A stretch of DNA of 52,038 nucleotides from Lachnospiraceae bacterium. GTDB taxonomy: Bacteria > Bacillota > Clostridia > Lachnospirales > Lachnospiraceae. Below, in pieces: positions 1-7,696 of the stretch. The position numbers and the translations under genes were made by a program. The first letter of the stretch is position 1. Each line of letters starts with the position of its first letter. The notes under the pieces were generated by a model. The model had not been told where the DNA came from and made no database searches. It saw only the letters and a program-made list of their open reading frames with translations. The stretch is from NCBI GenBank assembly GCA_021202635.1, contig JAJQCQ010000006.1, forward strand, positions 1-52,038, given 5' to 3'.

Positions 1-70
1 TTCATGGTGCGGTATTGTATGATCAAAGGTGACTACCTTTTGTCGCCCGAATCATAAATATATGAGTACT

Positions 71-98
71 TTGATATTGATCAACACTCTTTTATAGA
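71..98 (+). promoter_or_regulatory. Probable sigma-A-type promoter for the first surface protein gene
   Basis: TTGATA at 71-76 and TATAGA at 93-98 are separated by 16 bases and lie about 40 bases before the ATG at 136. No Shine-Dalgarno run is visible between this promoter and the ATG. Nothing else is recognised in the first 135 bases. Confidence 0.5.
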
Positions 99-135
99 AT
101 CCCGTGTGATAGGCCAAATTGAGCTATTTCGTAAT

Positions 136-3100
136 ATGAAACTAAAAAGAACCAAGCTTGCAGCTCTTGCCATGTCCGCATTGATGGCTGTAAGCGCATT
201 TTCTCCGTATGTTTATGCGGAGGAAGAGACAGATGTCGCTGCCGCTGCGGTTGAAGAGACAACCGAAGCAGTGACGGAGGAAGTTACAGAGTCCGTTGCG
301 GAAACAGAAGAAGCAGCTGATGAAGCGGCTGTAGTTGACGCTGGTTCAAGCAATGAGATTGACTCGGCAACCTTTGAAATTACATACGATGATGCTGATA
401 CGAAGCAGAATATCACAACTATTAAAGTAACTGCTTATGATGCATCAGGAGTTCTGATTAATGCTTATCAGTATTCAGTCAGTGGAACAACTGCTACACA
501 GGTATCTGGTGACGGAAATGGTACTTTGACTATTAAAAAGTTTACTGCACCGACCTGCAAGGGATCTGGTGTAACAGGTACAATCTCCCTTGAGTTCGTG
601 CATACTTCTGCTCCAGAAAAGACCATAAAGTATTCAGAAACTCTTGCAGCTTTGACAGATCATTCTTGGGAAACAACCACAAACACCCGTTATGTGGATG
701 CAAATGGTAATGAACTTGCAGATGCGACTATGTGCATCGCAGGTGGGTTCCTTCAGACGCAGTCTAAGTGCTCGATCTGCGGTGAGACCAGCTGGACGAT
801 CGTAGACCAGGAACAGCTTTCCCCGCTTGGACACAAGTCCAGTGGCGATGATGTGCTTGTGACCTGGGATGGAGCTAACATTGCTTACCTTTATGAGGTA
901 AATAATGAGGTTACTGGTGACATTGTTGACAGCAACGGACAGAAGACGGACAGATATGTAGTAGGCAGCGATCCGGAGCTTTACACGGTATCAGGCACAC
1001 CGACTCTGATCAATCCGGCTAAGAAGGGTTACTACTACAAGATGTATACCTGCGCAAACTGTGGCGAGACAGTATATCAGCTTTGCACAGTTGCGGCTAC
1101 AGAGAGCTCTTATGTGAAGATCGTTGAAGCTGGTAGCTCTAATATTGCAGCTTACTGGATTAATGGTGTAAGATATGTAGTAGACGACCCTACTGGATTA
1201 CTGCTGGCGACAACTGATGATGGAGCTAATACGACAGGTGCAACAAATGTCAATGAGTGGTCAACCTCTTTGTATACAACTACAACTGATTATCCGGTAC
1301 TTCCGGCAGTGACCAGCGTAGAACTGAAGGATTGCTCTGTAGATGGTTATTATTATGTAGTATATTACAACCAGGATGGCACGACCAGCACAAAGCAGAA
1401 GATTGATGTAGCAGCTCATCATATGGAAGTACAGGTAGCTGTATTCTCCAGCCAGGAAGACATGGACAAGTGCAATGTTTCCTATGATGACAACGGCGAT
1501 CTGCTCGTTACTACCAAGTCCTGCTATGAGGATATCACCTATACAAAGGAAATCCAGTGTAAGGCAGTTGGTTGCGCTTCCTGTGAGAATGACACCTGCG
1601 TGAAGTGCAACAACCTGTATGAGAAGCATGTTGAGACCATTACCTTCACAGTAGCTGGTTCTTCTGTAACGACTCAGGTATGGAATGGCAACTTCTCTAC
1701 TGGAAACATCCAGAATTGCAAATATTACACCATCGAGACAATTGCAAACCAGACTGCAACACACAGCGGCACTCATACCTATCTTGAGTATGTATATAGC
1801 AATCTGCAGAGCTGGATTAAGACACAGAAGGCAAACAATATCAATGTAACTACTGAATACATCCAGGAAGAATATCTTGATAAAATCTTGAGTGTATTTG
1901 GTTCAGAGACTTCTCAGGGCTTCAAGATTACAGACTATGTTGTAATTGACACTGACAGTGATACTTCAACCTGTACAACAACTGGTACCGTAAAGATCAA
2001 CTTTATCTGCACAACCTGCGGTGAAGAAGTAGCGAAGACAATGACCGTATCTGTTGGCGCAAAGGGTCATGTAGATGACGGCGTATACGTAGAAGAGTAT
2101 GTAGCAGCTACCTGCGAGTCTGAAGGCTCCTATGCAAAGGTACGCAGATGCCAGAGATGTGGTGAGCTTCTTGCAGCAACGGAGCAGAAGACCATCCAGA
2201 GACTGGCTCATACAAATGAGCTGTCAAGCACATATAATTCAACCCTCAGTGATTATGAGGATGATGTAACAAACCAGAATGATGCATCTTCGATTTATAT
2301 TGAGTTCGTTGGAACCAAGATTGTAGATACTACAGTAAGTGGTTCAAACACACCGGATGGAAAGTCCTACGCATCTCTGCTTGATGCATATAACAATGGA
2401 GTAACAACCCTGTACTTTGATGGTACTGAGACTCTTGGTCTGACAGACACAAATCTGAGCGTTCAGGTAAGAGTATTTACAAAGTGTACAGAGTGTGGTT
2501 ATGAAGTTGAGCTTTCAGCGGACAGCAACAATGACAACAGCCATCTGGTACAGAAGAACCAGGGTCTGATTGTAACAATTGATGATATCCAGTCTCAGGA
2601 TACCAATGGTGCTGGCGGATATGTTACTCTGAGTGCAACCTTCGTATCTGTAACAGGATGCGTAATCGTACCGACCACTATTACAGGAACCTTTAACTAT
2701 TACACCTCTTACGCTGCATATGCAGGAAGAGTAGATGCGGATACCGCTTATGATCCGGACATCACCACGAAGAATGGTGTATATCTTGAGGATGGCGAGT
2801 ATCGCTACTATGTAACAGATGAGTGGAAGACCAGCTTCTCAGGAATCGTGCAGTACAATGATGGTTACTATTTCGTATCCAACGGCGTTCTTTGCACAGA
2901 GGTAAGCGGACTGAACCTGTACAATGGCACATGGTACATGCTGGCTTACGGCAAGATTCAGGATCAGTATACTGGTGTTGCAATCTATGACGGAGAAGCA
3001 TTCTATCTGACAAACGGCGTTCTGGATACTTCCGTAACCGGACTGGTTGAGTATGACGGAGCTACATTCCTGTTCTGCTATGGCCGTCTGATGGACGAAG

Positions 3101-3321
3101 TAAGCGGACTGTGGTACTATGATCCGGCCATCGGTGGTGACGGTGTATGGTACTATCTCGTAAATGGCCAGGTAGCAGCTTACTCAGGCGCAGTTATCTA
3201 TGATGGAGCATTCTTCCTTGTAAAGGATGGCAAGCTTGCGTCTGACTACACTGGAACCTATGACTATGATGGAGTTACATTCAACGTAGTAGCTGGTCAG
3301 TTTGTAGGTACAGCAGCTTAA
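136..3321 (+). CDS. Large secreted CxxC-module surface protein (copy 1)
   Basis: Predicted secreted protein of 1061 residues; function unknown. The ATG at 136 is preferred over an in-frame GTG at 106 because it opens a classical signal peptide (MKLKRTKLAALAMSAL, cleavage near AYA/VYA-EE at about residue 30). A Glu/Thr/Val/Ala-rich acidic stretch follows to about residue 75. The body carries widely spaced CxxC pairs, often CxxCGE, at about residues 212, 306, 490, 625, 672 and 784, some followed by a GH or AH motif, as in repetitive Firmicutes surface modules. From about residue 875 to the end there are tandem repeats of roughly 25 residues of the type TGLVEYDGATFLF..GRL, resembling aromatic/glycine cell-wall-binding repeats. 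No LPxTG anchor is seen, so attachment may be non-covalent. A full-length paralog faces it at 4273-7533. No good ribosome site precedes either gene. Confidence 0.85.
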   Translation: MKLKRTKLAALAMSALMAVSAFSPYVYAEEETDVAAAAVEETTEAVTEEVTESVAETEEAADEAAVVDAGSSNEIDSATFEITYDDADTKQNITTIKVTAYDASGVLINAYQYSVSGTTATQVSGDGNGTLTIKKFTAPTCKGSGVTGTISLEFVHTSAPEKTIKYSETLAALTDHSWETTTNTRYVDANGNELADATMCIAGGFLQTQSKCSICGETSWTIVDQEQLSPLGHKSSGDDVLVTWDGANIAYLYEVNNEVTGDIVDSNGQKTDRYVVGSDPELYTVSGTPTLINPAKKGYYYKMYTCANCGETVYQLCTVAATESSYVKIVEAGSSNIAAYWINGVRYVVDDPTGLLLATTDDGANTTGATNVNEWSTSLYTTTTDYPVLPAVTSVELKDCSVDGYYYVVYYNQDGTTSTKQKIDVAAHHMEVQVAVFSSQEDMDKCNVSYDDNGDLLVTTKSCYEDITYTKEIQCKAVGCASCENDTCVKCNNLYEKHVETITFTVAGSSVTTQVWNGNFSTGNIQNCKYYTIETIANQTATHSGTHTYLEYVYSNLQSWIKTQKANNINVTTEYIQEEYLDKILSVFGSETSQGFKITDYVVIDTDSDTSTCTTTGTVKINFICTTCGEEVAKTMTVSVGAKGHVDDGVYVEEYVAATCESEGSYAKVRRCQRCGELLAATEQKTIQRLAHTNELSSTYNSTLSDYEDDVTNQNDASSIYIEFVGTKIVDTTVSGSNTPDGKSYASLLDAYNNGVTTLYFDGTETLGLTDTNLSVQVRVFTKCTECGYEVELSADSNNDNSHLVQKNQGLIVTIDDIQSQDTNGAGGYVTLSATFVSVTGCVIVPTTITGTFNYYTSYAAYAGRVDADTAYDPDITTKNGVYLEDGEYRYYVTDEWKTSFSGIVQYNDGYYFVSNGVLCTEVSGLNLYNGTWYMLAYGKIQDQYTGVAIYDGEAFYLTNGVLDTSVTGLVEYDGATFLFCYGRLMDEVSGLWYYDPAIGGDGVWYYLVNGQVAAYSGAVIYDGAFFLVKDGKLASDYTGTYDYDGVTFNVVAGQFVGTAA

Positions 3322-3372
3322 TCCATAATGCTGAAAAACACAAAGTGAACAATCAATAAAGATTTATCAGAG

Positions 3373-3405
3373 GCCGCTGTCAGATGATCTGGCAGCGGCT
3401 TTTTC
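3373..3405 (+). terminator. Rho-independent terminator after surface protein copy 1
   Basis: GCCGCTGTCAG pairs with CTGGCAGCGGC (one G-T pair) around a five-base loop, followed by a TTTTT run. It lies about 50 bases after the stop codon at 3321. Confidence 0.85.
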
Positions 3406-3511
3406 TATCGTAATATTAATGTTAGGTACTATCCCATCGTGAGAAAAAATGATATGATTACAGAAAGAACATCCTTCCGGTATGCTGTCCATATCAGAGA
3501 GGAGATTCGTT

Positions 3512-4044
3512 ATGACACTGAAAAACAATGATTTTATTATGCTTCCCACGATTGACTTCTGTTTCAAGGAACTGATGCAGAATCCGAAGGTCCGACAAGG
3601 GATTGTATCTGCGCTGCTATATTTCTAGAAATTCAGATCCTGGAGCTGAAAAAGCTTCCAAAGGAAAAGCCAGATGATGACAATGTGGTCAGCTGGATGC
3701 GCTTTTTTGGTGGGAAGAAGGTGGAGGACTTTCAAACCATGGCAAATAAAAACGAATACATTGGTGAAGTCTATCATACACTCCTGGAGCTGAGCGCAGA
3801 TGAGCAGAAACGTCTGGAATACGAAGCCCGCGAGAAAGCAATCCGGGACTACAATGCAGCGATAAGTTATGCGCAAAAACAAGGGCAAACGCAAGGGATT
3901 GAAATTGGAGAAAGTCGCACAATCAATATTCTCAAAATGCATATGGATGGTGTTTCAAACGAGAAAATTGCCATAGCCTGTAGCGTATCAATAGAGGATG
4001 TGGAGCGGGTGATTCAATTATTTTCGAATTTGATTGGCGAGTGA
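3512..4044 (+). pseudogene. Degraded Rpn-family / PD-(D/E)XK transposase gene
   Basis: The ATG at 3512 follows AGAGGAG and begins MTLKNNDFIMLPTIDFCFKE, the typical start of Rpn-family recombination-promoting nucleases (PD-(D/E)XK nuclease transposase family). This frame stops at 3626. The family then resumes in another frame from about 3631 (IQILELKKLPKE, SWMRFFGGKKVEDF) and runs to the stop at 4044 with the usual KxxGxxxG C-terminus. About 150 residues that normally lie between these blocks, including the nuclease core, are missing. The gene is therefore an internal-deletion remnant. An ORF from the ATG at 3685 (119 residues) could still be translated but would lack the catalytic part. It sits exactly between the two convergent surface-protein paralogs. 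Confidence 0.8.
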
Positions 4045-4128
4045 TTTGTTAGTTTTTCTTTTCACGACTACAACAGAATTTTCGTTATTTCCGGTTGGAC
4101 ATAAAGCAAGTTCATACATGATCTTTAA

Positions 4129-4191
4129 AAAGGCGGCCGTCATTTTTTACATGGTAATATGACATATCATGAGTAGCGGCGGTCTTTTTTT
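4129..4191 (+). terminator. Possible terminator after the transposase remnant
   Basis: AAAGGCGGCCGT and GCGGCGGTCTTT can pair with one mismatch and a G-T pair around a loop of about 35 bases, followed by a run of eight T. The large loop makes this weaker than the neighbouring terminators. Confidence 0.4.
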
Positions 4192-4192
4192 A

Positions 4193-4231
4193 CGAACAAC
4201 AAAACCGCTGCCTAAATTTCTGGCAGCGGTT
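4193..4231 (-). terminator. Rho-independent terminator after surface protein copy 2
   Basis: Read on the minus strand, AACCGCTGCC and GGCAGCGGTT form a perfect stem around a nine-base loop, followed by TTTTGTTGTT. The stem core matches that of the terminator at 3373-3405, so the paralogs seem to have been duplicated together with their 3' ends. Confidence 0.8.
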
Positions 4232-4272
4232 TCGATTGATTCACTAATTGTAAATCTTTTGTTATTATACAA

Positions 4273-7200
4273 TTATGCAACCTGAGAGATGAACTGTCCA
4301 TTCTCTACATTGAATGTAGCTCCATCATACACATAGGTTCCAGTATAAGTGGAAAGTTTACCATTTTCTACAAGGAAGAATGTGTTATCATAGATAACTG
4401 CTCCTGTGTAATCTACTACCTGGCCATATGCAAGATAATAGAAGGTATCATCGCCACCGATTGCGGAGTCATTGAACCACAGACCACTTACTTCGGACAT
4501 CAGGCGTCCATAGCAGAACAGGAACGTTCCACCGTTGTAATCCTTCAGACCTGTTACAGATGTATCCAGGATACCATTTGTGATGTAGAATACCTGGCCG
4601 TCATAAATCGCAACACCTGTATACTGACTCTGAACCTGGCCGTTTGCAAGCATATACCACTGTCCACCATACAGATTCAAGCCATTCGCATCTGTGCAAA
4701 CCAGACCGTTTGCTACGAAGAAATATGCTCCATCGTACTCAACGAGACCAGCAAAATCACTTGCGAATTCATCATTTACATAATAGCGATATACACCATC
4801 ATCATCCAGATACAGACCATTTTTAGTAGTTACATCCGGATCATATTCCGTATCCTTATCAACACGTCCGTTATATGCAGTTGATGAAGTATAGTAATTA
4901 AATGTCTTTGTCTGCTCACCAACAACTACTGCATTATCAGTTCCATAAGAGAACTTCAGAGTGATATATCCGTTTGCACCATTTGTATCCTGCTTCTGGA
5001 TATCAACTAACGTTACAGTAAGTCCGCTGCTCGCCTGGTCATCACTTGTAAGATCCACTTCATAACCGCAAACTTCACATTTTGTGTAAACTCTTACTGT
5101 TACACCAAGAGTAGCATCTCCCTCTGTGCCACCGCCAATCAAATCAACAGTATGTCCGCTAGAGGTCGTATTCTTTGTGCCATAAATATGAGTATTTGTT
5201 GTCTGTGCTAATGCGCTTGTTACATTTGTTGCATACAGAAGACTTCCGCCATAATCTACAACCTTATCACCTGTTACTTCGATATAAATTGTAGAGGCAT
5301 TGTTTCTGTTATGAACATCATTTGCATAGTTTCCGGAAGCAGCTGTCGAAGTACCGTCATTTGCGATCTCATTGGTATGAGCAAGTCTCTCGATTGTCTT
5401 TGTCTCAGTCGGTTCCTTCTCATTGCCGCAGTAATTGCAAAGCCAGCTTCTTACATACTCGCCCTCTTCTGTGCAAGTAGCTTCCTTGGTAATTTCAGCA
5501 GTAGGTGCATCGTCATAGTCATGTCCATGAGCATCTACATCATACGTCTTGGTATAAACTACAGTCTCACGAGCGCCCTCTGTTGTACAATAGAATGTAA
5601 CGGTTACAGTTCCGCTTGATGTACAAGTAGATGTGTCAGATGTAATTTTTACATAATCTCCATAAGTAGCATAGTCAGATGCAACATTCGCAAGTGCATT
5701 GATGATATACTGCTTGATGTTGTTCTTTGATGTATTCTCGGATGTTGCTTCAGATGTTACCTTATAGCCAGCATCAATTGCGTCACCATACTGCTCTTCC
5801 AGACTTCTGAATACAGAATCCAGCCAGGTATGGGAGCCTGTGTCAGCCGTCTTCTTTGTGGATGTTCCAACTTCCTTATAGGTGCATCTCTTTGCATAAC
5901 TTCCATTCACACTGCCATTCACAACAGCACCACTTGTACTTACTGTATATTTGCTAGCCGGTGTAGAAGTAAGAACACCGTCTACATATATAGTCGAAAC
6001 AACGCCGCTGCCCGGAAGTCCTGCCAGTTCATATGTGCTCGAACATTTGGTGGATGTACATCCTTCTGCATAGCACTCTTCTACTTCATAATAAGTGATT
6101 GTCGGTGTGCATACGGAACTCTTCACAGAAAGATTTCCTTCAGAATCATAGGAAATTGTAACCTTATCCAGATCATCCTGATCATCAAATACAGCAACCT
6201 TAATTGTCATATGGTGTGCTTTAACAGTGATGGTTGTTTCTCCCATATTTGTCAATTCCTCACCATCCGCCGTATAATAACGAATTGTGTAAGAACCAGG
6301 TGTATTACAATCAATCAGCTCAATATCCTCATCATCCGGAAGATTTACATATGCTGTAGATCCATTTGTAAGGGATGTAGAAAGCTTCACTTCATCCATT
6401 CCACTAACCGTGTATTTCTCAAGTTTCCCGTCTCCACTGTAGAAATAGAAATAACGAATTCCAGTTGCTTTAACAACCTTCGCATAAGCTGCTTCTGTCG
6501 CCAGAAGGTGTCCTTCTACATATACATACTGCTGGCATGCAGAGCAATAGTACTGTACATAATACGTACCACTGTTCTGGGCGTTAGACAGCTGCGGATT
6601 TCCATCTGAATCCAGGACAGCCTGTCTGTAAGTACCAGACGGTACATAACCATTTACTACCTGAAGGCCTTCCTCATCAACAAGATCCTTGCCCGCAGCA
6701 CTTACCGTGGTAGAGTTAGTTTTGATGTTTCCGGTAGTAACATTCGCAACAATTACACCAGTCGCAACCATGGTATGCGGAGCGCCCCATGTAGCTTCAC
6801 TAGATGTCATCCAGTACAAAATCTCATCACAGTAATCGCAACGAACCGGATAATACAGATAAACTTCGCCGTTCTTTGCGCAGGTAAGCTGTGTCTTTAC
6901 ACCGTTTTCGTCTACATAGTAGCCGTTATCCGTATCATCATATGTAGCTGTCCCGTGCAGACACTCCAATGCAGCCATTGTCGCAGCATCCTGATCCGGT
7001 GTGACAACCGTTACGCTCGTATCAGATGGGGTAAATGTAATAGCTGTAGGAGTAACCGTCAGCGTAAGTGTAACGCCATGAGCAACGAGTTTCATAACAA
7101 GCTTTCCTGTATCTGTGCAGGTAGCTTTTGTATACTCCACAGTATAGGTATAACCTGTTTTGGAATCTGTACCAGAAGCTGTAGTGATGTCAATTGCGTG

Positions 7201-7533
7201 ATCCTCATCACCGTCATTCACAATAACAACGATTTCATATCCGCTTGATGAAATATCAACATCATAGATGCTAAATTTCTCAACATCTACAGTTGCTGTT
7301 AATGAAGGCTGATCTGCTTCTTCTACTGCCTCAGTGGCTGCTGCTTCGGTTTCTTCCTCGACAACAGCGGCTTCGGTTTCTTCAGCAACAGTTTCCTCAA
7401 CTATCGCTTCAGCCTCAGTAACCACTTCCGTGGTCTCTTCGACTTCCTCCGCATAAACATACGGAGAAAATGCGCTTACAGCCATCAATGCGGACATGGC
7501 AAGAGCTGCAAGCTTGGTTCTTTTTAGTTTCAT
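4273..7533 (-). CDS. Large secreted CxxC-module surface protein (copy 2)
   Basis: Paralog of the gene at 136-3321, encoding 1086 residues in the opposite direction. The start is the ATG at 7533; an upstream in-frame extension (MNSLN) is ignored because the signal peptide begins at MKLKRTKL. After a Glu/Val/Thr/Ala-rich acidic stretch come the same spaced CxxC modules (CDYCDE, CSACQQ, CTTEG, CNYCGNE, CEVCGYE) and the same C-terminal aromatic/glycine repeats (for example TGLKDYNGGTFLF). The signal-peptide region is identical to copy 1 at DNA level for 91 bases, while the middle has diverged strongly and the C-terminal repeats moderately. Function is unknown; cell-surface attachment or adhesion is an inference from the architecture. 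No Shine-Dalgarno sequence is visible. Confidence 0.85.
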   Translation of the reverse strand: MKLKRTKLAALAMSALMAVSAFSPYVYAEEVEETTEVVTEAEAIVEETVAEETEAAVVEEETEAAATEAVEEADQPSLTATVDVEKFSIYDVDISSSGYEIVVIVNDGDEDHAIDITTASGTDSKTGYTYTVEYTKATCTDTGKLVMKLVAHGVTLTLTVTPTAITFTPSDTSVTVVTPDQDAATMAALECLHGTATYDDTDNGYYVDENGVKTQLTCAKNGEVYLYYPVRCDYCDEILYWMTSSEATWGAPHTMVATGVIVANVTTGNIKTNSTTVSAAGKDLVDEEGLQVVNGYVPSGTYRQAVLDSDGNPQLSNAQNSGTYYVQYYCSACQQYVYVEGHLLATEAAYAKVVKATGIRYFYFYSGDGKLEKYTVSGMDEVKLSTSLTNGSTAYVNLPDDEDIELIDCNTPGSYTIRYYTADGEELTNMGETTITVKAHHMTIKVAVFDDQDDLDKVTISYDSEGNLSVKSSVCTPTITYYEVEECYAEGCTSTKCSSTYELAGLPGSGVVSTIYVDGVLTSTPASKYTVSTSGAVVNGSVNGSYAKRCTYKEVGTSTKKTADTGSHTWLDSVFRSLEEQYGDAIDAGYKVTSEATSENTSKNNIKQYIINALANVASDYATYGDYVKITSDTSTCTSSGTVTVTFYCTTEGARETVVYTKTYDVDAHGHDYDDAPTAEITKEATCTEEGEYVRSWLCNYCGNEKEPTETKTIERLAHTNEIANDGTSTAASGNYANDVHNRNNASTIYIEVTGDKVVDYGGSLLYATNVTSALAQTTNTHIYGTKNTTSSGHTVDLIGGGTEGDATLGVTVRVYTKCEVCGYEVDLTSDDQASSGLTVTLVDIQKQDTNGANGYITLKFSYGTDNAVVVGEQTKTFNYYTSSTAYNGRVDKDTEYDPDVTTKNGLYLDDDGVYRYYVNDEFASDFAGLVEYDGAYFFVANGLVCTDANGLNLYGGQWYMLANGQVQSQYTGVAIYDGQVFYITNGILDTSVTGLKDYNGGTFLFCYGRLMSEVSGLWFNDSAIGGDDTFYYLAYGQVVDYTGAVIYDNTFFLVENGKLSTYTGTYVYDGATFNVENGQFISQVA

Positions 7534-7571
7534 ATTCAAGCTATTCACAGTTATACTGACACTATTTAAAT

Positions 7572-7678
7572 CTCAGCGCCTTTTACTGCCATTGAGACCC
7601 CATTGTTTTATCTTTGGTATAAGGTTTTAAAACTGTATTTTAACAACAGAGGAATCAATGGCATGAAAAGGCGCTGAG
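7572..7678. repeat. 107-bp element bounded by ~24-bp inverted repeats (MITE-like)
   Basis: The left end begins CTCAGCGCCTTTT followed by ACTGCCATTGA. The right end, reverse-complemented, begins CTCAGCGCCTTTT followed by CATGCCATTGA. That is 13 matching bases, two mismatches and nine matching bases. The centre is AT-rich and contains the palindrome GTTTTAAAAC. The element fills most of the gap between surface protein copy 2 (start 7533) and the dehydratase gene (stop 7697). It could be a miniature transposable element or a large transcript hairpin. No target-site duplication was recognised. Confidence 0.6.
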
Positions 7679-7696
7679 CCAGACATCCAATCTTCC

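Noticed and set aside
5830-6609. 259-codon Cys/Ile-rich plus-strand ORF inside surface gene copy 2
   Set aside because: Exactly antisense to the repetitive coding sequence; Cys richness comes from reverse reading of GCA/ACA codons.
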